The position numbers were made by a program, and so were the translations under genes. The notes beneath the pieces are model-generated. The model did no database searches, had not been told where the DNA came from, and worked only from the letters and a program-made list of their open reading frames with translations. Below, one piece after another: positions 35,611 through 44,362 of a stretch of DNA of 64,000 nucleotides. Source of the stretch: Halomonas jincaotanensis. GTDB taxonomy: Bacteria > Pseudomonadota > Gammaproteobacteria > Pseudomonadales > Halomonadaceae. The stretch spans positions 60,532-124,531 of the forward strand of contig NZ_JAHCLU010000014.1 of NCBI RefSeq assembly GCF_018448785.1, read 5' to 3'. How positions within the stretch are numbered: position 1 is the stretch's first letter; every line of letters starts with the position of its first letter.

Positions 35611-36444
35611 TCAGGGCAGCGCGACGCGGCCATCGAAGACACGCACGGCCGGCCCTATCATGCTCAGGTGCGCATCGTCGCCGGCCCATTCGATCTGTAG
35701 GTCGCCGCCGGGAAGATGTACGGTGACCGGGCTTTCCAGCCGACCGCGACGGATGCCACTGGCCACGGCGGCGCAGGCGCCGGTACCGCAGGCCAGCGTC
35801 TCGCCGCTGCCGCGCTCATACACTCGCAAGCGAATCCCGTGGGGCGAGACGACCTGCATGAAGCCGACGTTGACGCGGTTCGCGAAACGCGGGTGCGCCT
35901 CGATGGCGGGCCCCAGGCGCTCGACCGGCGCGGTATCGACATTGTCGACCTCGAGCACCGCGTGGGGATTGCCCATGGATACGATCCCGACCTCGACTCG
36001 CTCATCGCCCACCTCGAGCGGATGCAGCAGGCAATCTTCAGCGGCATCGAAGGGCAGGGCATGCGGCGCAAAGCGCGGCGTGCCCATGTCGACCCGGACC
36101 CGATCGAGGTCTTCGATGACGAGAGTGAGCGGGCCGCCGGCGGTTTCCACCCGGATCTCGCGCTTATGGGTCAGCCGATGTTCGCGCACGAAGCGTGCGA
36201 AGCAGCGCGCGCCATTGCCGCAGTTTTCCACCTCACTGCCATCGGCATTGTAGATGCGATAGCGGAAGTCCATCTCCGGGTCACGGGGCGGCTCGACGAT
36301 CAACAGCTGGTCGAAGCCGATGCCGAAACGGCGATCCGCCAGGTGGCGAATCTGCTCGTCGAACAGGTGGGCGCGCTGGGTGACCAGGTCGACCACCATG
36401 AAGTCGTTGCCGAGGCCATGCATCTTGGTGAAGTGCAGCAGCAT
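35611..36444 (-). CDS. dapF: Diaminopimelate epimerase
   Basis: A 277-residue enzyme with the two catalytic cysteines in [13 protein letters not shown] (about 75-87) and [13 protein letters not shown] (about 220-232), and the start [17 protein letters not shown]. It converts L,L- to meso-diaminopimelate for lysine and peptidoglycan. Its start shares one base with the lysA stop (TGATG). The order lptM-lysA-dapF-DUF484-xerC-yigB is a conserved proteobacterial operon. Confidence 0.97.
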   Translation of the reverse strand: MLLHFTKMHGLGNDFMVVDLVTQRAHLFDEQIRHLADRRFGIGFDQLLIVEPPRDPEMDFRYRIYNADGSEVENCGNGARCFARFVREHRLTHKREIRVETAGGPLTLVIEDLDRVRVDMGTPRFAPHALPFDAAEDCLLHPLEVGDERVEVGIVSMGNPHAVLEVDNVDTAPVERLGPAIEAHPRFANRVNVGFMQVVSPHGIRLRVYERGSGETLACGTGACAAVASGIRRGRLESPVTVHLPGGDLQIEWAGDDAHLSMIGPAVRVFDGRVALP

Positions 36445-37727
36445 CAGCTGGCCTCCCCGTCGGCGTCGTTCGGGAGCAGGGCTTCACCGGCCCAGAGGTC
36501 CTCGAGGCGCTCGCGCCGCCGCACCAGATGAGCCTGATCGCCCGCGACCATTACCTCGGCGGGTCGCGGCCGGCTATTGTAGTTCGACGCCATCACAAAG
36601 CCGTAGGCACCGGCGGAGCGTACCGCCAGCAGATCGCCCGCAGTGATCGCGAGTTCACGGTCCTTGCCGAGGAAGTCGCCGGTCTCGCAGACCGGGCCGA
36701 CCACGTCGAAGGTGGCGGTATCGCGTACATGGCGGGTATCCACCGGCAAGATGGTCTGCCAGGCTTGATAGAGGGCAGGGCGGATCAGGTCATTCATGCC
36801 GGCATCGACGATGGCGAAGTGCTTGGTCTCGCCGGGCTTGAGGAACTCCACGCGCGTCAGCAGCACTCCGGCGTTGGCCGCAATCGACCGGCCCGGCTCG
36901 AACAGCAGGGTCAGGCGCTCGCTGCCCGGCCAATCGGCGAGACGCTCGAGCAGCGCGGTGACGTAGTCGAAGGGCTGCGGTGGGCGCTCATGGTGATAGG
37001 GCACCCCGAGCCCGCCGCCGAGGTCCAGATGCTCGATCTCGATGCCACGCTCACGCAGCCGCGCGAGCAGTGCCAGCAGGCGATCCAGCGCATCCAGGAA
37101 GGGCGAGAGCTCGGTGAGCTGCGAACCGATATGACAATCCAGGCCGACGATCGTCAGATTGGGCAGCGAAGCGGCCAGTTCGTAGACGGCCAGTGCCTCA
37201 TCCACCGGAATGCCGAACTTGTTGTCCTTGAGTCCGGTGGAGATATAGGGGTGGGTGCCGGCGTCGACGTCCGGGTTGACCCGCAGCGAGACCGGTGCCA
37301 CCTTGCCGAGCCGACGGGCCACGGCGTCGAGGCGCTCGAGCTCGGGGCGTGACTCGACGTTGAAGCACTTGATGCCCACCTCCAGGGCGCGGGCCATCTC
37401 GGCTTCCTGTTTGGCGACGCCGGAGAACACGACCTTGGCGGGGTCACCGCCGGCGGCCAGTACACGCTCGAGCTCGCCTACCGACACGATATCGAAACCC
37501 GCCCCCGACTGGGCCAACAGTCCCAGCACCGCCAGGTTGGAGTTGGCCTTCACCGCATAGCAGATCAGGTGCGGATGGCTTCCCAGCGCCTCGGTATAGG
37601 CGCGGAAGTGCCGGGCCAGAGTGGCCCTGGAGTAGACGTAGCAGGGTGTGCCGAACTCGTCGGCAATGCGCGTCAAGGGCACATCTTCCGCGTAGAGCAC
37701 GCCGTCGCGATAGTCGAAATGATCCAT
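36444..37727 (-). CDS. lysA: Diaminopimelate decarboxylase
   Basis: A 427-residue PLP enzyme of alanine-racemase fold. The PLP lysine is in [13 protein letters not shown] (about 56-68). [16 protein letters not shown] and the active-site [11 protein letters not shown] (about 355-365) are all present. It performs the final step of lysine synthesis, acting on the DapF product. The ATG at 37727 is two bases from the lptM stop; a longer frame is rejected as it overlaps lptM completely. Confidence 0.97.
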   Translation of the reverse strand: MDHFDYRDGVLYAEDVPLTRIADEFGTPCYVYSRATLARHFRAYTEALGSHPHLICYAVKANSNLAVLGLLAQSGAGFDIVSVGELERVLAAGGDPAKVVFSGVAKQEAEMARALEVGIKCFNVESRPELERLDAVARRLGKVAPVSLRVNPDVDAGTHPYISTGLKDNKFGIPVDEALAVYELAASLPNLTIVGLDCHIGSQLTELSPFLDALDRLLALLARLRERGIEIEHLDLGGGLGVPYHHERPPQPFDYVTALLERLADWPGSERLTLLFEPGRSIAANAGVLLTRVEFLKPGETKHFAIVDAGMNDLIRPALYQAWQTILPVDTRHVRDTATFDVVGPVCETGDFLGKDRELAITAGDLLAVRSAGAYGFVMASNYNSRPRPAEVMVAGDQAHLVRRRERLEDLWAGEALLPNDADGEAS

Positions 37728-37729
37728 GC

Positions 37730-37918
37730 CTAGGTCTCGTCGTCGCTGGCAGTGGCGTCGTCCTGGCCGGCACCCTCGGAGGAATCTTCTTGGCCGGTAG
37801 GGTCGTAGCGCTCGGCGGCGCGTTCGTCGTCGGGCATATACAGCGGGCCCTTCTGGCCGCATCCCGCGAGGGCGGCGGCGAGCGTCAGGGCGAGCAGGGT
37901 GCAGGCCAGCCGGCGCAT
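37730..37918 (-). CDS. lptM: Small lipoprotein LptM (YifL-like)
   Basis: A 62-residue lipoprotein: signal peptide with lipobox LAGC (Cys20), then GQKGPLYMPDD, the conserved N-terminal mature motif of LptM/YifL, then an acidic low-complexity tail. In E. coli LptM helps mature the LPS translocon protein LptD, and its gene precedes dapF. Here it lies between argH (one-base overlap, TAATG) and lysA. Confidence 0.9.
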   Translation of the reverse strand: MRRLACTLLALTLAAALAGCGQKGPLYMPDDERAAERYDPTGQEDSSEGAGQDDATASDDET

Positions 37919-39348
37919 TAGTTCTCCCCTCCCGCTTGCGGGGACAGAGCCGCCAGGGCGTCGCGGGCGCGCTGGGCGGCGGCGCGAACCTGGTCGGGCG
38001 CGGTGCCGCCAATGTGATTGCGCGCGGCGACCGAGCCCTCGAGGGTCAGCACGTCGAAGACGTCCGCCTCGATGGCGGCGGAGAACTGCCGAAGCTCCTC
38101 GAGGCGCATCTCCGAGAGGTCCTTGCCTTCGCGCAGGCCGAAGGCGACCGACTGGCCGACGATCTCGTGGGCATCGCGGAAGGCCACGCCCTGGCGCACC
38201 AGGTAATCGGCGAGATCGGTGGCGGTGGAAAACCCGCGCCGTGCGGCCTCATACATGCTGTCCTGCTTCGCCTCGAGCGCCGGCACCATGTCGGCGAAGG
38301 CGCGCAGGCAACCCTTGACGGTGTCGAGGGTGTCGAACAGCGGCTCCTTGTCCTCCTGATTGTCCTTGTTGTAGGCCAGCGGCTGCGACTTCATCAGCGT
38401 CAGCAGGCCCATCAGATGGCCATAGACACGCCCCGTCTTGCCGCGCACGAGTTCCGGCACGTCGGGGTTCTTCTTCTGCGGCATGATCGAGGAACCGGTG
38501 CAGAAGCGATCGGGTAGATCGATGAAGTCGAACTGCGCGCTGGTCCATAACACTAGCTCTTCGCTCATCCGCGACAAGTGCATCAGCAGAATGCTGGCGA
38601 AACTCACGAACTCGATGGCAAAGTCGCGATCGCTGACCGCGTCGAGGCTGTTTTCGGCGGGACTCGCAAAACCCAGTAGCTCGGCGGTGACGTGGCGGTC
38701 GATGGGGTAGGTGGTGCCGGCCAGCGCCGCCGCGCCCAGCGGGAGCACGTTGACTCGGCCACGGCAGTCGAGCAGCCGTTCGTGGTCGCGAGCGACCATC
38801 TCCTGCCAAGCCAGCAGGTGGTGGCCGAACGTCACTGGCTGGGCCGTCTGCAGGTGCGTGAAGCCGGGCATGATAGTACCGGCCTCGCGGTCGGCAAGCT
38901 CGATCAGGCCGGCGCGCAGGCGGCCGAGCTCGGCGGCGATCACGTCGATCTCCTCGCGCAGGTGGAGCCGGATGTCGGTGGCTACCTGGTCATTGCGCGA
39001 GCGGCCGGTATGCAGCTTCTTGCCGGTGATGCCGATCTTGTCGGTGAGTCGCGCCTCGATGTTCATGTGCACGTCTTCCAGCGCCACCGACCAGACGAAC
39101 TCGCCGCGCTCGATCTCGCCGCGGATCTCGCCGAGCCCCGCGATGATGGCGTCGCGCTCGTCATCGGTGAGCACGCCGACCCGCGCCAGCATAGTGGCGT
39201 GGGCGACGGAGCCCTGGATATCGTGGAGGGCGAGGCGCTGGTCGAAGTCGACCGAGGCGGTAAAGCGTTCGACGAAGGCGTCGGTGGGTTCGGTGAAGCG
39301 ACCGCCCCAGGACTGGTTGGTTCGATTGCTTGGCGGACTTGTGCTCAT
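37918..39348 (-). CDS. argH: Argininosuccinate lyase
   Basis: A 476-residue fumarase-superfamily enzyme that splits argininosuccinate into arginine and fumarate. The signature [16 protein letters not shown] (about 290-305), [13 protein letters not shown] and [12 protein letters not shown] are visible. The start at 39348 (MSTSPP) gives the family length; an ATG at 39360 adds four residues and has the closer GCAGG. Divergent from hemC, a pairing common in gammaproteobacteria. Confidence 0.96.
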   Translation of the reverse strand: MSTSPPSNRTNQSWGGRFTEPTDAFVERFTASVDFDQRLALHDIQGSVAHATMLARVGVLTDDERDAIIAGLGEIRGEIERGEFVWSVALEDVHMNIEARLTDKIGITGKKLHTGRSRNDQVATDIRLHLREEIDVIAAELGRLRAGLIELADREAGTIMPGFTHLQTAQPVTFGHHLLAWQEMVARDHERLLDCRGRVNVLPLGAAALAGTTYPIDRHVTAELLGFASPAENSLDAVSDRDFAIEFVSFASILLMHLSRMSEELVLWTSAQFDFIDLPDRFCTGSSIMPQKKNPDVPELVRGKTGRVYGHLMGLLTLMKSQPLAYNKDNQEDKEPLFDTLDTVKGCLRAFADMVPALEAKQDSMYEAARRGFSTATDLADYLVRQGVAFRDAHEIVGQSVAFGLREGKDLSEMRLEELRQFSAAIEADVFDVLTLEGSVAARNHIGGTAPDQVRAAAQRARDALAALSPQAGGEN

Positions 39349-39593
39349 CGGGCTGAACATCCTGCATGGCATTGCGGTGGGTAAGGTGTCTGACGCAGCG
39401 CACAGTCGCTGCCGGGACATGCTCGGAAGTGTACCAGAGTCGACGAGGCTGGCGAGTGGCGCGCCTTGCCCTACCTTGTCCAATCGGGATGGATTTTTCC
39501 TGCTGTCTCCGGTGCTTTATGATGAGGGCAACTGCCATCACTACCGGAGTCGCACTGAGCACCACGCGCACCGAACCGGATCTGGAGACTCAC

Positions 39594-40535
39594 GTGCAAC
39601 CCATCACTACCGTGCGTATTGCCACCCGCAAGAGCCAACTGGCCATGTGGCAAGCTGAGCATGTCCGCGATCGCTTGATGGCCACCCATCCTGGCCTTGA
39701 GGTCGAACTGGTCGCCATGTCGACCCGTGGTGACAAGATCCTTGATGTGCCGCTGGCCAAGGTTGGCGGCAAGGCTCTGTTCGTGAAGGAACTTGAGGAG
39801 GCGATACTCGATGGCCGCGCCGATATTGCCGTGCATTCCATGAAGGATGTTCCCATGCACTTCCCCGAGGGCCTGGGGCTCTCGGTGATTCTCGAGGGCG
39901 CCGAGCCCACCGATGCCTTCATTTCCAATCACTACCCTTCCATCGAGGCGTTGCCCAAGGGCTCGCGCATTGGCACTTCCAGCCTGCGTCGCGGCCTGCA
40001 GATGCGCGAGGCGCGTCCGGATCTCGAGGTGGCGAGCCTGCGCGGCAACGTGCAGACGCGTCTGGGCAAGCTCGATAACGGCGAGTTTGACGCCATCCTG
40101 CTGGCGACCTCCGGCCTCAAGCGCTTGGGCCTCGCGTCGCGCATCACCCTGGAGCTGCCGCCGGAAACCTGCCTGCCGGCCTGCGGGCAAGGGGCACTAG
40201 GCATCGAGTGCCGCATTCACGATGCCGAGTTGATCTCGCTGCTGGCGCCGTTGGACGACACCAATACCGCCACTCGGGTGCGCGCCGAACGCGCCATGAA
40301 CACTCGCCTGGAGGGCGGCTGCCAAGTGCCCATTGGCGGCCATGCGGTGCTCGAGAACGACGGTCAGACTCTCTGGCTGCGCGCTCTGGTGGGCAACCCG
40401 GATGGCTCGTGGGTATTGCGCGCCGAGGGGCGGGGGTCGATCCATGAGCCCGAGTTGCTGGGGCTTCGCGTTGCCGAGGACCTGCTGGACCAAGGGGCCG
40501 GCGACATTCTCGCCGAGGTGTACGGCGCCGACTGA
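39594..40535 (+). CDS. hemC: Porphobilinogen deaminase (hydroxymethylbilane synthase)
   Basis: A 313-residue enzyme joining four porphobilinogens. It starts [18 protein letters not shown] and carries [19 protein letters not shown] and [10 protein letters not shown] substrate arginines; [11 protein letters not shown] holds the cysteine that anchors the dipyrromethane cofactor. The GTG at 39594, preceded by GGAG at eight bases, fits the E. coli start best; in-frame upstream ATGs give an unsupported extension. First gene of hemCDXY. Confidence 0.95.
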   Translation: MQPITTVRIATRKSQLAMWQAEHVRDRLMATHPGLEVELVAMSTRGDKILDVPLAKVGGKALFVKELEEAILDGRADIAVHSMKDVPMHFPEGLGLSVILEGAEPTDAFISNHYPSIEALPKGSRIGTSSLRRGLQMREARPDLEVASLRGNVQTRLGKLDNGEFDAILLATSGLKRLGLASRITLELPPETCLPACGQGALGIECRIHDAELISLLAPLDDTNTATRVRAERAMNTRLEGGCQVPIGGHAVLENDGQTLWLRALVGNPDGSWVLRAEGRGSIHEPELLGLRVAEDLLDQGAGDILAEVYGAD

Positions 40536-41329
40536 TGACGAACCTTCCGGTACTGGTCTGCCGTCCCGGCGACCGAGGCGAGGTGCTGGCGGCGTCCATT
40601 GAGGCCAGCGGCTACCGCGTGGCGCGCCTGACGGCGATGCAACTCGAGCCGCTGGCGGAAACGCCGTTGATGCGCCGTACCTGGATGGATATTGATCATT
40701 TTGCCAAGGTGGTTGTAATCAGTCCCTTCGCCGCTGAACGCCTGGCGGAGGCGCTGGACCGCTATTGGCCGCAGTTACCGATAGGCATTGCCTACTATGC
40801 TGTAGGAGCGGCCACGGCGGGTGTGCTGCACGAGCGGCTCGGCGTTCGCGCCCATCTACCGCCAGTGCAAGCGGGGGAGGATACCAGCGAGGCGCTGTTA
40901 CGGCTCGCGTCGCTGAACCGTGTGGAGGCGCAGCGTGTGCTGCTGGTGGCCGGTGAAGGGGGGCGGACGTTGATTGCCGAAACCCTTGCCGAGCGGGGCG
41001 CTCGCCTCACGCGGCTGGCCGTGTACCGTCGCGGCCTGCGAACGCCTTCCTTGCTCATGCAGCAGCGGTTAATGAGCGGAGAGTATCGAGCGTTGGTGGT
41101 CAGTAGCGGAGAAATCCTCGAACATCTGGCAAGATGGTGCGGGGAAGCCGCCTTCCACCAACCGTTAATCGTATCCAGTAGCCGATTGGCTACACTGGCT
41201 GGCAAGTTGGGGTTTCATGCCCCCGTCGTGGCGTCTGGAGCCACGCCTATCGCGTTGGCAGCTGCGGTGGCCGATGCCTGCGACCCGGAGGATGCCGATG
41301 TCGACCAAGACGATTTCGAAAAGGGCTAG
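40535..41329 (+). CDS. hemD: Uroporphyrinogen-III synthase
   Basis: A 264-residue protein whose gene starts at the last base of hemC. HemD is weakly conserved; support comes from the opening VLVCRPGDRGEVLAASIEASG, the two-lobed layout, FSPFAAERLAEAL-like and LLVAGEGGRTLIAETLAERG segments, and position between hemC and hemX. It closes the tetrapyrrole ring with inversion of ring D. Confidence 0.92.
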   Translation: MTNLPVLVCRPGDRGEVLAASIEASGYRVARLTAMQLEPLAETPLMRRTWMDIDHFAKVVVISPFAAERLAEALDRYWPQLPIGIAYYAVGAATAGVLHERLGVRAHLPPVQAGEDTSEALLRLASLNRVEAQRVLLVAGEGGRTLIAETLAERGARLTRLAVYRRGLRTPSLLMQQRLMSGEYRALVVSSGEILEHLARWCGEAAFHQPLIVSSSRLATLAGKLGFHAPVVASGATPIALAAAVADACDPEDADVDQDDFEKG

Positions 41330-41335
41330 CGACAG

Positions 41336-43009
41336 ATGAGCAAGCAACCACACGATCAGGACGAACAGCAGACGCCCGCCGGCGCGGCCAAGGCTGGACC
41401 GGCATCGGCGACTCCGGGTGACGATACCGCCAAGGGTGGCTCGACCGCCAAGGGCAGGACATCGCGAAGGCGTGGCAAGGGTGGCCAGACGGCGGCCTCG
41501 ACCACGGCATCGACGACAGATACCGCCAAGCCGGCATCGACAGCCCCGTCCGCCGCTAGCGACGCGCCTGCCGGAAACGACAAGACCGCAACGACACAGG
41601 TAGCAAGTGGCTCGGCCGGCACGCCACCCGGCGACGGCGTTGGCAAGGGTGTCGACCAGGGCGCCAGCCAGACGCCTGACGCCGTCTCGGGGACGACTCC
41701 GACTGGCGCTGAAAAGCCGGTAACCGGCACAGAAGACGCCGGTAAGGCCGGTAAGAAAGAAGGCCCTGGCAAGGATGGGGTCGGCAAGGATGGGGTTGGC
41801 AAGGATGGGGTTGGCAAGGAGAGTGCCGGCAAGCCTGACAAGCCATCTTCTGCCCAGGCAGGCTCGACAAACACTTCGGGGCCAGCCACTACCACGGCGA
41901 AGACTGCCACGGGGGGTGGAGGAGGCGCTTCCACGGCACGGCCTTCCTCCGGTGACGGTCGCGGTAAAGGGGGTGGCAAGGCCGGTGTCGTGGCGCTGCT
42001 GCTGGTGATCCTGCTGGCGATCGGCGTGGCACTGTTCGGCTGGCAGGCCTGGCAGAAGCTCGACGCGCAGCAGCAGCGGCTGGCCGCCGTGGAGGCGCGC
42101 AGTGACCAAGCCGCCACAGCCGATCAGTTAGCCGAACTCGAGTCACGGCTCGATGCGGGGGAGCAGGAGCGCCAGGCCTCGCTGGATGAGGCCCTGAGCG
42201 AGCTGCGCAGCGAATTCAACGACTATCGCAGCAGTGTCGACGAGACGCTGGATCAGGTGCTGGCCGAGCTTTCCCGCGAGCAGGATACCGACGAGCGCGA
42301 ATGGCTGCATGCCGAAGCCGCCTACCTGCTGCGCCTGGCCAACCAGCGCCTGCAACTCGAGCGTGATGTGGAAGGCGCCGCCGCCCTGCTGCGCACTGCC
42401 GACCAGCGTCTGAAGGAGGCCGACAACCCGGCGCTGGTGCCTGTGCGCCGCGAGATCGCCGACGAGCTTGCTGCGCTGGATTCGGTGCCCAATGTCGACC
42501 GCACCGGTCTTTACCTGGCGCTCAACGCCCAGCAGGACCAACTCGCGAGCCAGCCCCTGGCTCAGGATATCGAGCAGATCGCCGCCAACAGCCAGATTGA
42601 GGAGGCGCCTACCGGCAGCTGGCAGAATCAATTGTCACGCTTCGGCCAGGAGCTCAAGGATCTGGTGACCGTGCGCCAGCACGACCAAGCCCTTGAAGCA
42701 TTGATCTCGCCCGAGCAGGAATCCTATCTGCGCCAGAGTGTGCGCCTGGTGCTCGAACAGGCCCAGCTGGCGCTGCTCAAGGAGGAGCAGGAGCTCTATG
42801 ACGCCAGCCTTGACAAGGTGTTGACGCTGATCGAGGGCTACTACGATACCGACGACAGCGGTGTGCAGTCGGTGATCTCGCGTCTCGAGGAGCTCAAGCA
42901 GCGCAGCATTCGTCCCGAACTGCCCGATATCAGTGGCTCTCAGCAGGCCTTGGCTGAATTCATCGACAATCGATACGCGTCGCGCGGTGATGAGGGGGAT
43001 GACGCATGA
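41336..43009 (+). CDS. hemX: HemX-like membrane protein (annotated as uroporphyrinogen-III C-methyltransferase family)
   Basis: A 557-residue protein in three parts. Residues 1-205 are a disordered low-complexity region rich in Ala, Gly, Lys, Thr and Asp, including GKDGV repeats. A single membrane helix follows at about 216-238 (VALLLVILLAIGVALFGW). A coiled-coil and helical periplasmic domain (about 240-557) starts at AWQKLDAQQQRLAAVEARSD. It matches HemX in topology and operon place, but the family lacks the SAM-binding motifs of real methyltransferases. The N-terminal region is much longer than in E. coli HemX. It overlaps hemY by four bases. Confidence 0.88.
   Translation: MSKQPHDQDEQQTPAGAAKAGPASATPGDDTAKGGSTAKGRTSRRRGKGGQTAASTTASTTDTAKPASTAPSAASDAPAGNDKTATTQVASGSAGTPPGDGVGKGVDQGASQTPDAVSGTTPTGAEKPVTGTEDAGKAGKKEGPGKDGVGKDGVGKDGVGKESAGKPDKPSSAQAGSTNTSGPATTTAKTATGGGGGASTARPSSGDGRGKGGGKAGVVALLLVILLAIGVALFGWQAWQKLDAQQQRLAAVEARSDQAATADQLAELESRLDAGEQERQASLDEALSELRSEFNDYRSSVDETLDQVLAELSREQDTDEREWLHAEAAYLLRLANQRLQLERDVEGAAALLRTADQRLKEADNPALVPVRREIADELAALDSVPNVDRTGLYLALNAQQDQLASQPLAQDIEQIAANSQIEEAPTGSWQNQLSRFGQELKDLVTVRQHDQALEALISPEQESYLRQSVRLVLEQAQLALLKEEQELYDASLDKVLTLIEGYYDTDDSGVQSVISRLEELKQRSIRPELPDISGSQQALAEFIDNRYASRGDEGDDA
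41768..41820 (+). repeat. 15-bp tandem repeat within hemX
   Basis: Three consecutive copies of GGCAAGGATGGGGTC/T plus an 8-base partial copy encode G-K-D-G-V units at about residues 145-162 of HemX. Copies are identical except for one base, suggesting recent expansion. The unit is a multiple of three, so gain or loss stays in frame. Confidence 0.92.
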
Positions 43010-44247
43010 GAAAGCTGATCCTGATCATCGTCCTCGGCCTGGCGATCGGCGCGCTGTTCGGCCAGCTGATGATGTCGGTGCCCGGCTATTGGCTGGTGCG
43101 AGTGGGCGACACGTCCTTCCAGACCTCCTTCTGGTTTGGCCTGGTCCTGCTGCTCGCGGCCTTCATCGTGCTGCATTTCGTCTTGCGGTTGCTGATACGC
43201 CTGAGCAGCCCGGTAAGCCGCTACAAGGTATGGAACAGCCGCACCCGCAACCGCAACGCCATGAAGCGGACGGTGCGCGGCCTGGTCGCCTTGGCCGAAG
43301 GCCGCTGGAAGCGTGCCGAGAAGTCGCTGGTCAAGGCCGCCGACGACTCTAGCGCCCCGCTGGTCAACTACCTCTCCGCGGCGCTCGCCGCCCATTACCA
43401 GGGACGTTATGAGCAGGCAGATACCCTGCTCAAGCGGGCCCACCTGAGCACCGAGGGAGCCGATACCGCAGTGGGAATGATGCAGGCCCAGCTGATGCTG
43501 GATCGCCAGCAGTACGAGGAGGCGCTAGCCATCCTCACCCGCCTTGATCGGCAGTTGCCTAACCATCCCCAGGTGCTCAAGCAACTCAAGCAGGCCTATA
43601 TCAGTCTCAGTGACTGGGATGGGCTGCGTCGCCTGATGCCGCGATTGGGCGCCCAGCAGCTGATCGCCCGTGAGGAGCGTGAGGAGCTAGAGCAGCGTGC
43701 CTATCGTGAGCTGATTGTTCATGAGGCACGCGAGGGAGGCGATATCGAACGGGTGCGCAGCCTCTGGGCTGATATGCCCGATCATCTGCGCACCAATACC
43801 GATTTGATCGTGCTCTATGCCGAGTCGCTGGTCCGGGGTGGCCAGGAAGCAATCGCCGAGCGGCTGTTGCGTCATTCTCTCAAGGAGCACTGGGACAGCC
43901 GGCTGGTGCTGCGTTACGGGCTGCTTGATGTCGACGCTTCCCGCCAGCTGGTATACGCCGAGAAGTGGCTTCAGGAGCGCCCCAACGATCCTGACCTGCT
44001 GCTCACCCTGGGGCGGTTGTCGCTACGCAATGCTTACTGGGGCAAGGCGCAGGAGTATTTCGAGGCCAGCCAGCGCCAGCGGTCCAGCGGGGTGGTCTGT
44101 GCCGAGCTAGCCAGGCTTTTCGCCAACCTCGGCGAGCACAACAAGAGTCAGCTCTATTATCGCCAGAGCGTCGAGCTGCTCGACAAGTCGTTGCCCTCGC
44201 TGCCGCAACCCACCGAAACCAGCGAAGACAAGAGCGTCAAGAAGTGA
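43006..44247 (+). CDS. hemY: HemY-like tetratricopeptide membrane protein
   Basis: A 413-residue protein: two N-terminal membrane helices (about 3-22 and 42-64), then a cytoplasmic or periplasmic array of TPR-like helices with SAALAAHYQGRYEQADTLLKRA and LLTLGRLSLRNAYWGKAQEYF. This is the HemY_N plus TPR architecture. The role in haem metabolism is inferred only from operon position in many proteobacteria. Last gene before the strong bidirectional terminator. Confidence 0.9.
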   Translation: MRKLILIIVLGLAIGALFGQLMMSVPGYWLVRVGDTSFQTSFWFGLVLLLAAFIVLHFVLRLLIRLSSPVSRYKVWNSRTRNRNAMKRTVRGLVALAEGRWKRAEKSLVKAADDSSAPLVNYLSAALAAHYQGRYEQADTLLKRAHLSTEGADTAVGMMQAQLMLDRQQYEEALAILTRLDRQLPNHPQVLKQLKQAYISLSDWDGLRRLMPRLGAQQLIAREEREELEQRAYRELIVHEAREGGDIERVRSLWADMPDHLRTNTDLIVLYAESLVRGGQEAIAERLLRHSLKEHWDSRLVLRYGLLDVDASRQLVYAEKWLQERPNDPDLLLTLGRLSLRNAYWGKAQEYFEASQRQRSSGVVCAELARLFANLGEHNKSQLYYRQSVELLDKSLPSLPQPTETSEDKSVKK

Positions 44248-44297
44248 GCGAAAGCACGAACTGAACCGAAGCAAAGCTTGGCATTGTCAGGCGCCAC

Positions 44298-44338
44298 AAA
44301 ACAGCGGGGCTGCCCATGATGGGCAGCCCCGCTGTTTT
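44298..44338. terminator. Strong bidirectional terminator between hemY and the MscS-type gene
   Basis: An 18-bp perfect stem beginning AAAACAGCGGGGCTGCCC, an ATGAT loop and a T-run of eight on the rightward strand. The A-run on the other arm gives a T-run leftward, so it can stop both the hemCDXY transcript and the converging channel gene, whose stop is 25 bases away. Confidence 0.95.
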
Positions 44339-44362
44339 TTTGCAATGCTTCGATTGGCTCAG

